A DNA stretch of 64,000 bases from Eonycteris spelaea (lineage: Eukaryota > Chordata > Mammalia > Chiroptera > Pteropodidae), in NCBI GenBank assembly GCA_003508835.1, contig PUFA01000084.1, positions 2,604,001 to 2,668,000 of the forward strand. The letters are read 5' to 3'. Below the pieces are notes generated by a model that was not told where the DNA came from, made no database searches, and worked only from the letters and a program-made list of their open reading frames with translations. A program made the translations under genes and the position numbers. Shown in pieces: positions 35,691 through 48,169 of this stretch (position 1 is its first letter; every line of letters begins with the position of its first letter).

Positions 35691-35909
35691 TATTTTAGGA
35701 GTAGAGTCTGAGATGAGAATGGAAGTGGAAGTAGCATAGTTTGGAGAGGGGAAAAGTGCCAGCAGGGAAAGGGGGAAGTAAAATAGGGAAGGAAATTTGG
35801 CCAATAAAGGGTATGTATTTAAGCAAATTACCACTGTGGGTACTGGTGCTTAATCCTGCCGAGAAACTTTGGAAGGCAATATAGAACATATGCTTTAAAG
35901 TTATCCCAC
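35691..35909. other. Unassigned purine-rich sequence
   Basis: GA-rich sequence between the L2 and L1 segments. It may be diverged L2 or another old repeat; I cannot place it. Confidence 0.4.
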
Positions 35910-36159
35910 ACTAGGAATATTCCAGACCAAGATGGTAACATAGGAGGATCCTGAATTTACCTCCTCCCATGGACACACTGAATATACAGCTTCAAAGGGA
36001 GCAATTCCTACTGAGAGAAACACAGAAACTAATTGAGTGACTCCTATACGTTGGATGACTAAGAAAATACCCACATCAAAATTGGTAGGAAAGGCTGAGA
36101 CACATTCTCACCATGGACTCGTACTCCTGGCACAACACCATATGATCAGAAGGGAACCA

Positions 36160-37340
36160 CCAATTTTCAGCTTCTCCCTGAGGAGTGAAGAGTTTAGACC
36201 ACATGTCTCACACCCCAGCTTTTAAGGCTCAGAAAGCCAATGGAAGCTTGCATTCGTGCATACCACAGTATTATAGCAAACAAAACATATTTTAAATGGG
36301 TGCAGGAGCATCCCCCACAGCTATATATCCTGGATCTGTGCAGCGGGAACAGGTAAAAACATCATTCCCCAGTTTCTGACTGGAAGGGGTTTGACTGCAT
36401 AAACTCCTAGCTGCTACCAGCGAGTGTCCAGATTCTAGTCAGCCTGCATCTTGGTGCAGAATGTGATCCTCCCCGTCTGGCATACTGAAAGAGCTAGTGC
36501 TCACTTTCCCCATATTCTCCCTCTGGCTCACTCCAACAATGAAACCAAGTCGCCATCTTCTGCTGTAAGGAGATGGTCCACATATCTAGCACTCCAGCTT
36601 TTGTGGTGACCACTGGTCACCTAGCTGTGATAGACAACAGAACTCAGCATTCATGACTCCCACAGTACCATATTAAACAACAAAAAAAAACAGGTGATCA
36701 AATACTTCCTGAAACTATCCGCCCTGGACTTTGTACAGAAAGAGCAGGCAAAATGCCTGCCTTTCAGTTTCTGCCTGGAAGAGGTTTGTCTGCATACTTT
36801 CCCAGATGCATCATGAGGTTTTAGCTTCTAATCAACCTGCATGTGGAAGCTGACTGGAATCCTCCTGGGAGACAGACTGAGCTGGTGGACATGTCCCCTG
36901 CTGTCTTTCTCTGATTCCCTACCGCAGTAAAACCAGACTTTCAGCTTCTCCCTGGAAGGAACTTGTTATCGTGTCCAGCACCCTAATGTTATCGCTGCCA
37001 CCCAAGAAACTGTCTCCCAAATCATGTAGCTCTGGGAGATGATGGGGATTGGCATTCAGTCCCTAGGACCAAACAAAACAAAATGGTGGTTCTATTTGGG
37101 TACACAAATCTCCGAGTGACTATTCCCTTTAGCTAAGCACAGAGTGAATAAGCAATAATATCCAGCATCTGGTTTCTTCCTAATAGAGGCTGGACTGCAT
37201 ATCTAATGTCTCAATTTCCCTAGCTTATACCTGAAAGTTGAGCTTCCAATTGGCCTGCACTGGGAAGCTGAAGGGACAGGCAAATAATAGTCCTCAGGGA
37301 GACTGAACAGGTATATGGACATTTCCCACACCTTTGGGAC
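36160..37340 (+). repeat. Diverged ~400-bp tandem units in the L1 5' UTR
   Basis: Equivalent landmarks recur: 'gactgcata' at 36393, 'gtctgcata' at 36788 and 'gactgcata' at 37193, giving periods of 395 and 405 bases. Each is preceded by a 'tgactggaag', 'tgcctggaag' or 'taatagagg' block and followed by 'agcctgcatc', 'aacctgcatgtggaagctga' or 'ggcctgcactgggaagctga'. Three units are visible. Confidence 0.7.
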
Positions 37341-37900
37341 ACTGGTGGGACTTGGCACATCCTCAATTATTGGGAGCTGCTAATAACAAAGACAGTGGTT
37401 TAGACAAGCAAAAAGTTAGAGAGGCAACCAGGAGCTTGGGTCAGGCTGATTGACAAGGTTTATCTTATGCATGAGATCAGTCTTTCAAGACTGTTTCATC
37501 TAATGCACACAAACCAGCACAGACAGTCAAGGAAAATGAAGAAACAAGAGACTATATTTCAACAAAAGAGCTAGATAAATCTCCAGAAATCAATCTCAAT
37601 TAAACTGAAATAAGGGATTTTTTTTCAATGGGAAGTTCAAAATAATGTTCATGAAGATACTCACGAAGGAGAGCAATGCATATACAAGTGAGCATTTTAG
37701 CAGATAGAAAATATTTAAAAAGTACCAAGGAGAAATCAGAGAGCTGAAAAAATATACTTGAATTGAAGAATTCAATAGAGGTTTTCAACAACAGACTAGA
37801 TCAAACAGTGGAACACATCCACTCAGAGGAGCAAAGAGAAAAAAGAATGAAAACAAGTGAAGATAGCTTAAGAGATTTATAGGACACCATTAGATGGAGA

Positions 37901-38028
37901 TTATATATAGATATATACACACATATATATATAATATGTATATATGTGTTTATATATATAAATATAATAACATATATATAGATATGCAATATATATAGAT
38001 ATATACATATATATCTATAATATATTAC
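37901..38028. repeat. AT-rich microsatellite inside L1 ORF1
   Basis: Imperfect (TA)n with GATA and CACA interruptions. It lies where L1 ORF1 normally has a short 'atatacacatt'-like stretch before 'gagagagagaaaggg', so it looks like a repeat that expanded from L1 sequence. The minus frame 37801-38163 runs through it and is not a gene. Confidence 0.9.
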
Positions 38029-38489
38029 AAAAGTCTCAAAAGGGAAGGAGAGAGAGAAAGGGTAAGAAAGCTTATTCAAGTAAATTATGGCTGATTGCTT
38101 CCCTAACCTTGTTCCAGATCCAAAATGTGTCCAATAGGATGAATCAAAAGAGACACACACCAAGACACATTACAATTAAATTCTCAAAAGTTAAAGACAA
38201 AGAAAGAATCCTAAAAGCAGCAAGAGAAAAGTAACTTGAGACATACAAGGGAACCTCAATCAGCAGATTTTTCGGCAGAAATCTTGCAGGTCAAAAGGGA
38301 CTAAGGTGATACAGTAAAAGTGCCGACAGAAAAAACTGCCAGTCAAGAATACTCTATCCAGCAAAGTTGTCCATCAAAATCGAAGGAGGGGTTTGCAGTA
38401 GCAAATCAGGCTAGCATGCACTTAAATGGAAAGACCCTAAAGAATAAAAACAAGGTAACACATGTCCTGCTAAAGTCAGTGACAAACTG

Positions 38490-39480
38490 GGGTTAATTCC
38501 AGATTTTGTCTTGGGTTAATGGGTAGATAGTAATTCCATTAGTTTAGAATATATGAGAATAGAAATGGGTTCTGGAAGAAAACAGTGAATCTAATTTTGG
38601 ATATAACTCTATAGAATTTTCAGTCGATTATGAATTTCAAGTTTTAAGGAAGAGATCTGGAAAAAGATTTAGATTTAGAAGTCATGAACATATAGGTAAT
38701 GTTGAAATCATGTGAACAAATGAAATTATCAAGGGAGAGTGAGAAAAGCAGTAGAGAACTTTAGAGATCATCATCATTTCAAGCTTGTCAGGAAAAAGAG
38801 GCATCTATAGTAAAAGAGGTATCTAGAGTCACAGACAATAAGAAACCAGAGAGTTTCAACAAGGAAGAAGGCAGCAACCAAGAGTGACATATAGGTTTAA
38901 TAATGTACATCTAATTGGCCATCATTTGGTCTTTAGTGATTCAAAGTTTATACAGAATACATGAATGATTATATTGGGTTTAGGAGTGAGCCTACTTCTC
39001 TCTCTGAATGAGATAGAGATTATGATAGCTAGTGGGAAATTTAATTTCAAGCCAGGGTTAATGACATATTTATAGACCAAAAAAGGGGAAAATAAGTAAA
39101 GAGTAACAAATCGAATTCAGTGGGAAGAGAATGACTACATAACAGAGCAAGGTCCCAGAAGAGGCAGTACTAAATAGTGGTGAAGGGATTGCTTAATAAG
39201 AACAAAGGACATTTCATTCTCTATGACCGAAAGAACAAAAATAAGGATGGATATGGGTGAATTTAAGTTAGTTGAAAGGGGCAAGAGGGAATATACAGAA
39301 GAGCAGATCTTGTAGTCTTAGTGCTCTTGATGATTTAGGGGGGCAGATGCTCTGTTGAGAGTGTATGGGTCTAGGGAGGATGATAAAGATTTGGAAAAGT
39401 TGGGAAAAATGGGAGTAGGAACTGTCTGAGTGTAGCTGAAAGGATTGCTGAGACCCCACTAATTTTGCAGAGCGGGGATT
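38490..39480 (-). repeat. L2 LINE, right part of the interrupted copy
   Basis: 'gttaatgggtagatagtaat', 'taggaagtcatgaacatat'-like order near 38670-38700, 'gaaattatcaagggagagtg' (family: gatcaccaagggagtgagtg) and 'gagcaaggtcccagaagagg' at about 39145 follow antisense L2 beyond the part seen at 35330-35690. The 39145 block also resembles 'gcagggtcccagaggagaaa' at about 55381 in the other long L2 copy. Confidence 0.45.
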
Positions 39481-39989
39481 TATAGTAGTGTGATTACCTG
39501 ATTTTTCCTAGTAGTGCTCATGCACCCGAATGTAGAAACAGAAAATACTGAATTGTACCATTGATCTCTTCTTGCGGTTTTATAGGGAAGGTGAGGTCCA
39601 CAAGACAGGAGTGCAAAGACCCTTAGTTTTCCTTGCATCCATACTACATCTCCAATAGGAGTTGGAGATTGAGACATTCTACATTGTACTCAGTAGTTCC
39701 AGAACCCGGGCTGAGGGAGGATCCATTTCATGACCTTCATAATCTCTACATTCACTATAGCTGGAGGAATGGATTTTGGCAAGGCCCATACTGCTTCCTA
39801 AATACACCTTCAAGCTGTTCACATTTTATCAACCAAGTTAAACCACATGGTCCCTCCTAACTTCAAAGTGGACAGGAAAGTACAATTCTATATTATTTAT
39901 GCTAAAAAGGAGGGAAAGAATATTTGTGGAGAGTTCCAATGAAAACATGTATTAGGGCTTCTATGATAATGCACTTTACCATTCAAGTT
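39481..39989. other. Unassigned sequence
   Basis: No gene or named repeat seen. Confidence 0.4.
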
Positions 39990-40290
39990 CTCTTACCATT
40001 TTTCTGCCTCCTCCAGTCCCATCCTTACTATGTACCCATCTATTCCAAGTTTGGTCCTTGGCCAATTCCTCTTCAGTTGTTTCCTTGAGTACTCACTCTT
40101 CCTTGTCTTCAGGTGATTTCCAGATTCATAATGCATGTCTTGACCTCATCATTTTCTCTAGTTCTATACTATTAAATGTTAAATATTAAAACCTAAATAT
40201 TTCCACTTGTATGTGTTACTTTCACATCAGTTAAAGAGTATTTAAAACAATAGTCACAAACTAACTTCCACAGTTTTCACTATTTTGTAG
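39990..40290 (+). repeat. L2 LINE fragment (ORF2)
   Basis: 'tctgcctcctccagtcccat', 'tcaggtgatttccagattca' (family: gctgatgactcccaaattta) and 'atatttccacttgtatgtgt' (family: catctccacttggatgtc) are in sense L2 order. Confidence 0.55.
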
Positions 40291-40589
40291 TTTTTCTTCT
40301 GGAGATACTGCCTCCTAGACTCAGAAGCCTGTCTACATCCTCTTTCCTTTAAGGACAAGCGTCTGTTTTTACTGCATTATTCATGGATATACACATAGTG
40401 GTGTTTAAATAATACTGGCTGGTGATTTTATTTTTGTATCTTCTTCTTTAGTTACTTTTGTTGCCCTTTAGGCTTCACAGGATAATACTAGAACCACTTT
40501 CTGATGAAATACATTTTCCCCTGTAAATATTTTTCGTTAAGGCCAGAGTGGACTTTGCTTATTAGTAGTAAAGTTAATTTTTATTGCTG

Positions 40590-41425
40590 CATAAAATAGA
40601 TTTAAAAATAGTTAATAAATTAACCGTTTAATAACCATGTATAACTGTCATCAGATCAAGAAGTAGTACACTACCATTCCTGAGAAACTATCCCCGCCAG
40701 ACACTGTAGCACCCCACCCCAGGGATAAGCAGTGTCTACCACCATAGATTTATCTTGCCTGCTCCTAAAATTTATATAGATGGGGTCATATGATATGCAC
40801 TTTTTTGCCTTTGGATTCTTTTGCTCAGTGTTTTGCTTGTGAGATTCATCCATGGAATTGGATGTATCATTGCTCTAAAATATCTTATTATGTAAACATA
40901 TTTTATATGTCCATTGTGCTTTGGATGTACATTTGGTTTCTAGTTATATATTGTTATAGGTAGAGTTGCTATGACATTCTTGTATTTTCTTGAATCTATG
41001 TTCATATTTTCCTTTGGAAAAAGTGGTGTTTATGGGTAATGGGGTTTTTAAATTTACTGCCAAACTGTTTTTAAAAGAAATTATTCTAATTCACACTCTG
41101 CCAAAACATAGAAGAGTATCAACTGCACCATGTTCTTGCCAACATTTAAAGTATTTGTCTTGTATTTTAGCCACTTTGGTGAATGTTTTATGGTCACCTT
41201 GTGGTTTTAATATCTCTGGTAACTAAAGAATTTGAGCACTTCTTCATGTGTCATCAATGTTTGGATATTCTCTTTTATAAAGTTAAAGTTAAAGTTTCAT
41301 TCCTGTCTTTCATTTGAGTTATTTGCGCTATTCTTAGTGATTTCTAGGAATCATCTACATGTTATAAATATGAGTACTTTGCCAGATAAACTTCATATCA
41401 TATGCAAAATCTGTTCCAGATAAAT
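40590..41425 (-). repeat. Old L1 (L1M-type) ORF2 end and 3' UTR
   Basis: The plus strand reads the antisense of an old L1: 'atatagatggggtcatatga', 'gcttgtgagattcatccatg', 'ttactgccaaactgttttta', 'tcttgccaacatttaaagta' and 'ccttgtggttttaatatctc', then 'gagtactttgccagataaac'. This is the L1ME-type order from 3' UTR back into ORF2. Short frames here (40990-41423) are antisense and not genes. Confidence 0.75.
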
Positions 41426-44400
41426 TATAGATCTAGGTGAGGATAGTAAAACAATATCTTTAAGGCAGAGTCTTTAAATGGACACAAAAGTGTTAATCAT
41501 AAAAGAAAATTAAAAATTGAAATGAGAAATTGTGTTCAAACATCTCCACTTATTTTTATTGAGAGGGTTGGCTTGGGTCTTCCTCTTCCCAAGACACTTC
41601 AATTAGCTGCCTGGAGATCTTTGGAGAAATGCCTTATTGTTTTCAGAAAAATAAGAATAATTATAAAGGTTTTATTTTACTTTGATTTTCTTTAGGTTCA
41701 TGCTTTGAGAGGTTCCTATCTTAAGAAAATTAGTTGATGAGGTAAAAATATCAATATCTAGACCATCACGAAACATATAACTAATTCATTATCTAATTGA
41801 AGTATGAAAATGATCATTTTGGAATATTTTTCTTTTTCTTTATATGTATTTTGTGTAAACATAGTTTCAAGACTGGAATTACATAGACTCTGAAAGACAG
41901 AATATGTTAGGTTCATATTAGGTGGTTCACATTAAGTCATTCTTGGACATGGTTAGATTAGCAGACTAGTACAACTTTTTTTAAGTATGTTTATTGTAGA
42001 GGGAACTAAATGCCCCCTTTTCCTTAAATTTTGTAAATGGGACTGCATTTGATAACTTAAAAAAAGTGGGGAGAAATCTTTACATGAGACTTAGGGTAAA
42101 TTTAACCTATTCAAATAGTGGAATCCTAGAATGTAATTTAAAAGCCCTGAAATATAAGATTCAAGAGAATGTGATTGAAGTCTTAGCTATATCATTTAAA
42201 AATTTGGTGACTTTAGGCTGGGTTCATATCTTGTTTGCATCAATTTCCTTGATACAAAGAAAAACAGCATGGGAAAGCAGGATTCTACTTTAATTCTTAC
42301 CCTGGCTACTCGAGGGTTATGTGTTCAGGAGAGGTATTCTGTCTTCATAGGCAGAAGGCAAGGCAGTGACTCATGCAGGAGCTGGAGCCTGATGTAGAGG
42401 ATGGCTCTGTTTAAAATGTTACCTTTGATCCATGGCTACTCTGGTCAGAAAGAATTAGAGAGATGAATGCCTTGCATACAGAATTTAAAAATGGGCAAGG
42501 TTTTTCGTATCAAGGAAAGAGAGAACATTTACAAAACAAACAAAACAAAACAAAATGAAACGAAACAACAAGAAAAACGAAGAGCAGGAAAACTACAAAG
42601 AACTGAAAAAGAAGAATTACAAATCTTCAAAGATTTTCATAAAGGTAGAATGAAAATTACTGTCTTTATAGATGGATTAAAAGGAAGAGGAAAATGGAAT
42701 GAAAAATTACAAATGTGTGAGCCAAGGAATTGGCAAAGAAAAGAAAAATAGCAAATAGATAATAAAAAAATAAATAAATAAGGGGGATAGTCATGGGACT
42801 GTGAATTAGAGAGCTTGCCCGTGAGGTGGGGATCAAGATAATGGGAAGGAGAAAAGTGATAGTGCATTGACAGTCACACACTATGAACAGAACAAGTTCC
42901 TATCTTTAGGTGAGTAATAATGATGGGTAACTTGCTTATATGTTAATTATATTTGAAACTGTCAAGAGGTGCTCTTCTTGTCGGGGATCATTTCAAAAGC
43001 CCCAAGGCCACTGTAAGAAGGAAAAGGAGAAGGAGGCTTTATACAGTAGGTGTGAGAATTAGGGGTGGAGAATGGCTTGGGGGAGGGGTGCTGTAAATAG
43101 AGTCTCATTAGCACTGTCAAGCTTGGTGCCTGATTAATTATGGAGCACTTGATAAATAACGTCCTGAAGTCATGGAAATCAGGAGAAAAGGTACAGATAA
43201 TTGAATGGAATTGAAGAACTGGCAGTGTTGAGAGCATCATTAACATATTTTTGCTGTTGTTGTTCTTCTTGGCATCTGCCCTTGTCACAATTGACTCTGA
43301 GCTTCAGCAGTTTCACTTTTTGGTGGAAGAAAGGAAACTGGCATAAAGAAGGATAATGGGAAGCAGAAGCTGCTGTTCTTTATAGAAGCCCAGAGGATCC
43401 CTGGGTTTCTTGTACTCTGGAGCATTTCCATGACTTTATCTCTGGCCATTGTGTGGAATTAACTTTTGCTTCTGTAGAAGTCAGCCTGGGTGTGTGACAA
43501 CAGTCTTGAAGATGGGTCATTTTGGATTGTGTTTAGAAAGCTTTTCATTTGCCAGCTACCCTCAATCAGACAAGTCAAGTGTCTGTTTTAGACAATGTTA
43601 AACATGACACACGTGCAAGATCTGAATAGATATCCCTTTGCTTGGCACTGTGCACATGCTTTAAAAATGTAAAGTTTTCAGTTGTGAAACTTTTCTTCTT
43701 CTATAGATATTTGAGATTTTTAGGAATCTGTGATTTTTTTTAATATGCTATCAATAAAGTTTTGAGAGGAAATCTGCACTGCAGGTACCGTCAGAGTAGT
43801 CTAGGGGCAAATTTAATGAAACAAACCAAGAGGTGATAGTCACTTCTTTTCCCTCCCTGGAAGAAGTAAATGAGTCTACCCAAGGACTGTGTTGTACTTG
43901 TATGTAGAGATTGAATTGTCCGAGCCCTTGAATATGTTCTAGGTCACTGGGATATTGCTTGACATGCTCAGTTCTGCCTGTGGCTATTTGGTGTTGCATA
44001 GGCACAGAGATGTCTCCTTAATTTGAAGACCCCCAATAATTTTGTAGAGAATTAGATTTCATTTGCATGCCAGAACCCATAGTAAGAAATGTATTTTATA
44101 TCATGACTCACTGATTATATTTGTGCATATCTATCTATACCTATATCCATATCCCCTAACATAAATGTATAACTGAAACAATTGTTTCACAAAGTAATAC
44201 ATAGCCTTACTATGTGTGATGAATTTTTATATTTTTTATTCCATTCTATTCCATTATTTAAAAAATGAAAATAACTATATTAGTTTCATTGCTTATTGAA
44301 TTAATGGGTTGCAACTCCCATCTCAAAAACTTTTATTAGCATGTACCTACAACCTGGGGTGTCTCCCTTATAGGATAATGTGTCCATAACATAATGATAC

Positions 44401-46859
44401 ATAACCTTCTAAAAATGTTCAGAAAACTAGTGCAGTTCAAGCTTCAGTCTTGACAAATACACAATATATATTCTTAGTGTATAATGAAAGGATCTTTTTA
44501 ACCCCTACGGGGTGTCCACCAAGGCAAGAAAGGAAGGTTGGAGTTAGGGGACAGTCTCCCATGTTCATTGCTTTTCAGCAGTTTTAATTATCAACCATAG
44601 TAAAGATTCCCTGGAGAGAAAAATAGCTATCAGTAGCAGCAGACAAGATACCAATTCACTCAGGAGCTTTCAGCTACCTGTAGCTACCATTTCCTAGTGT
44701 CGTCTTTTATTCAATAAGGGCAAAGGAACCTCAGTGTGCCATATCTGGTTCTGCAGGTGGGGAGTAACTTACTGCCCTATTATTCAAAGTCTCTTTAATC
44801 TTCTCTTTTATGAATACTTAGTGTCTACAAATTACCTGCTTGCATTAAACACATGACCTGCTTCATGTCTCAGTGACCTAAGGGTGAAAATATCAAATGA
44901 CATCTTGTTTGCCTGGTAGCCTACTGTCTAAAGTATTTAGGCTTCTCATTCAACTCTTGACCAGTCTTCTGACCAAATCACTCTAGGATCCTCATTACCT
45001 CCAGAGATTCAGAAACACTGAAATCTGTAAGCCACATTACTCTTATCAATCCAAGAGAAATTAAAATCTCTCCTGCCTTTAATGATATCTAGGAAGAAGG
45101 AAAAACCTCAGGCTTAAAAGCCAATATTTTTCCCCCCTGAAAAGTATTATTTAGAATTCTCTTAAATCATCCTTGTGTTAATTTGAACATATTTTCTCAT
45201 TTTCTCTCTTTATAGAAACGGAAAACAACTGCTTCTCACCATTTTTGTAAACACAAAAACAATTTAAAACCCCACATGTTTATGTATTTAATTGAAGGAT
45301 GAATAATTTCAATCTCTTAAGTTTTTCCTCAAATATTTTCAGTAAGTATTATCCTTCTATCTCTATGTTTTACTAAATTATTTTAATGTTTTTACCTCCT
45401 ATTATTGTGGAGGCAAGGAATTTAAGAAGTATGCTAGTCAGACTTTGGCATGACTATGAGTGTCAAGGTTACTAAACTTTAACTTTCCAATCATGCATCC
45501 CAGCTTTTTCTAAATCAATGATTATAGAGTGGATGCCAAGTACGTATTTCTTCACTGGATACCTTTAACTGCATTGCTATTTGGCTAATAAATCGACTTC
45601 TAGATTTACATATTTGTTTTTCTCATTTTTAGTTTTGTTGTTTTTTTCTGCAATCACAACATTATTCATTTTTATTCCTAGAAGTCCCTATTTATGCTTG
45701 GCTACTTCTCCAATTTCTCAAGGTAATTTGAGAATTCTAATCTAATTTTTCTGTTACTTTTAAGGTTTGTGTAATCTAAAGAATTAATAATCACCTCTGT
45801 ACTCCCATTATCCAGATAACCAGTGAATAGTCTTGTTTCCATGACTGGCTCATCTTGATTATCATTAAGGGAATCTAACTGATGAATTCTTGGTATATTT
45901 CTATAGCCAGCTGTGTCTATGTAATATAGGAAACTAGTAGTACTATCATCCTGATGCTTCTGAGTGTATAAAAATCCAACCAAAATTCATCGAAGTATGT
46001 TAGGAATTACAAAAAGCTTTGGTCATATGGAAAATGCATTGGCTGCCAGTTTGTTTTCAGATAGTGTATTGTAGTCAAAATAAAATTTAAGTCGTTTCTT
46101 GTTCCTTTTATACAGTATCGTATTCGGTCAGATTTAGCTCATTTAAATGTTATCGTGAAATGATTTAACACACTCCAGGTACTAACTGTACATACAAGCT
46201 GAACTCTTGGCTAGAAATGGTGGTTGGGTGGAATACTTGATTGTGTTCCATGATTATGTTGGAGTCCAGGTGATAGAGCCAACTGGTAATGAAAGAAGAT
46301 GCAGAAGAAAATATTCTCCAAGTATGAGAATTTTATTTTAGACTTTCACAATGAAATGCACAAGATACAAATGAAAAGATAACTAGGAAATCAAATAAAA
46401 CGTTCTGCTATAGAGGACCATTAGAAATAGTTAATGATCTCTGGGCTGGGATGAGGAGTAGGAAGAGAAGCATTAGGAGAAAGCAATGCTTTTTGTGTCA
46501 GAAATGTTGGAGGAAGAGTAGTGAGCTCAGAAATGACAGTGTAATAGTTTCCACATGTATAATAGAGAATTGCATTAATTACATCTCAAACATTTCTTCA
46601 AGTTTCTCAAAAGAAATCTTGGCTATTTATAGTTTTTATTGATATATGTTATACTTCAACATACATTTTGCCCATCCCATAGGTTTTTTTTGGGGGGGGG
46701 CCTTCTCTAGGAGTGCTTCATTTTCAAGTATGTTATTAGCAGAAATGCATAGATTCACCAACAAGAGAGAAATAATGTGGGGATTCACCTAAATACAAGC
46801 AAGTGAACCATTATTTAGAGTTTTATTCACCATGTGAGTATAGTTTGTGCCATCACTCG
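41426..46859. other. Unassigned sequence, 5.4 kb
   Basis: The second longest stretch without a confident element, and mostly AT-rich. It contains an (A3-4C)n tract (42532-42569), a 16-bp perfect palindrome TGAAACAATTGTTTCA (44174-44189) and a T/G run at 46684-46700. Frames of 94 and 108 codons (42467-42751 plus, 42962-43288 minus) show no domains; the first is Lys-rich from the A-rich tract. Confidence 0.5.
42532..42569. repeat. (AAAC/AAAAC)n simple repeat
   Basis: A-rich run with regularly spaced C residues. Confidence 0.85.
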
Positions 46860-47010
46860 CTAGGTACCTATTGACTTCATACTCTGTGTAACTGAGAATG
46901 GAGAGGGATAAAAAAAGAAATGTACAATATAGAGCCTGCCTTCTAGAAGTTTATAGATTATATAGGAATGCAAGTCCTATTCATATGAAACAGAGCTTAT
47001 GATAAATGGT
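46860..47010 (-). repeat. L2 LINE 3'-end fragment
   Basis: 'aactgagaatggagagggat', then 'tagagcctgccttctagaag', then 'tttatagattatataggaat' resembles antisense L2 (family: ggggatacaaagatga, then agtccctgccctcaagaagctcatagtct). Confidence 0.45.
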
Positions 47011-47709
47011 TGTATGGGCTTAAGGCTAAAGTTAGCAATAAAGAGAACAATAAACAAAGTATAGTCTCTTCTAGGTTGAGGGTGGGGATTAGATAATAAA
47101 GTCCTCAGAATTACTCACCTCAAATTGCAAGATTACCCTATGCCAGATTTTGGGATGATTCTCCCTCTAGGAAGGAGAGATTTATGAAGCTTCATTTTAT
47201 CACATCAGTCTGGCTGGTCGTCCAACTATGTCCTCTACCCCAGTTCTAGGGCTTGGGCTCTCTATTGTACCTGGCACAAAGTCATAGTCATGTACCTTGC
47301 CATCAATTATTTAATCTTGTTCTCTGCTCTTGTGCCTTTGATATTCAAACAAGGACTGTAAAGAGAATTGCCAAGCCAAGAAATGAATTTTTGTGTGTGT
47401 TTGTGTGTTTAAATAAAAGACGTGTTTTTTATGGTTTTTTTTTTTTCTTCAGATTTTGCCACTAACACTTAGGATATAACAGTTCTATGAGGCTAACCCA
47501 AGATAGTAAATTAGCAGATGGGTAGGTTGGAAGGCCCAGGACCTTTGTGGTATTGTTTATTTCTAAAATGTTTGATCATAGATAGAGTTCAGTCAACTAA
47601 GGCAGAAAGATTGAATAATGAGGATTAAGGATCTAAAAGATATGATGAAAATGAAAACTGCTGTTAATAAGAGGGGACAAGTAGGATGGTTGGAAGGAAG
47701 GAACTGGAG
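47011..47709. other. Unassigned sequence
   Basis: No gene or named repeat seen. A T-run lies at about 47439-47447. Confidence 0.4.
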
Positions 47710-47810
47710 CCCTGTAGGGCAAAAACCATGATGTATTTTTATTGTGTCTTCAGTGTGTATAACAGAATATTTACAATATAGTAGATATAAAACAAAATCT
47801 GCTGAGTGAC
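47710..47810 (+). repeat. L2 3'-tail fragment
   Basis: 'gccctgtagggcaaaaacca' then 'tattgtgtcttcagtgtgta' and 'tttacaatatagtagatata' fit the sense L2 3' end (family: gagggcagggactttgt, then cacatagtagatgctcaat). A 22-bp palindrome follows at 47821. Confidence 0.45.
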
Positions 47811-47820
47811 TGATTGACAG

Positions 47821-47842
47821 AGAATATCAAATTTGATATTCT
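47821..47842. repeat. 22-bp perfect palindrome
   Basis: AGAATATCAAA (47821-47831) is immediately followed by its exact reverse complement TTTGATATTCT (47832-47842), with no spacer. It is AT-rich and lies just after an L2 tail fragment. Confidence 0.85.
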
Positions 47843-48169
47843 GGAAGTGGATTAGTTTCAAATGATGATAAAAGATAAGGGGTGGTACCACTAGTGGATG
47901 CCAAAGTTTAAGAACTATGACACCAGAATATCTCTGGGATATTGAGAAATTGTGAGCCAGAGTATTTCCTGGAGGCAAGTGATTACAAACAAGAGAAAAG
48001 GAACCTTCAAAGATAATAAACTAGGAGGACTGTTTGAAGCTCATTTGGGAGCAAAGAATAAGCAGATCTCTCATCCCAGCAGCTCTTTGAGTTGGAGAAG
48101 GTGGCAGAGTACAGGGAAGAAGCAGGCAATAGACTTAGAGAAGTTTGGATATCAGTGGTAATTCTGGTT
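47843..48169. other. Unassigned sequence
   Basis: Short unassigned stretch between the palindrome and the next L2-like sequence. Confidence 0.35.

Larger units (their letters stand above)
35910..38480 (+). mobile_element. L1 5' half (5' UTR and decayed ORF1)
   Basis: Starts near 'ccagaccaagatggtaacat', the typical L1 5' 'ccaagatggcg' start, and runs through a 5' UTR (to about 37480) with roughly 400-bp repeated units. ORF1-derived sequence follows (37480-38410), with 'ggagagagagaaagggtaag', 'aagaatcctaaaagcagcaa', 'cagcagatttttcggcagaa' and 'gtcaagaatactctatccag'. The ORF1 frame is broken by stops, indels and an AT microsatellite. ORF2 is absent. It interrupts minus-strand L2 sequence. Confidence 0.8.

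Noticed and set aside
37801..38163. 120-codon minus-strand frame with Tyr/Ile repeats
   Set aside because: Antisense to decayed L1 ORF1 and running through the AT microsatellite.
42467..42751. Lys/Glu-rich 94-codon frame
   Set aside because: Driven by the A-rich simple repeat; no domain.
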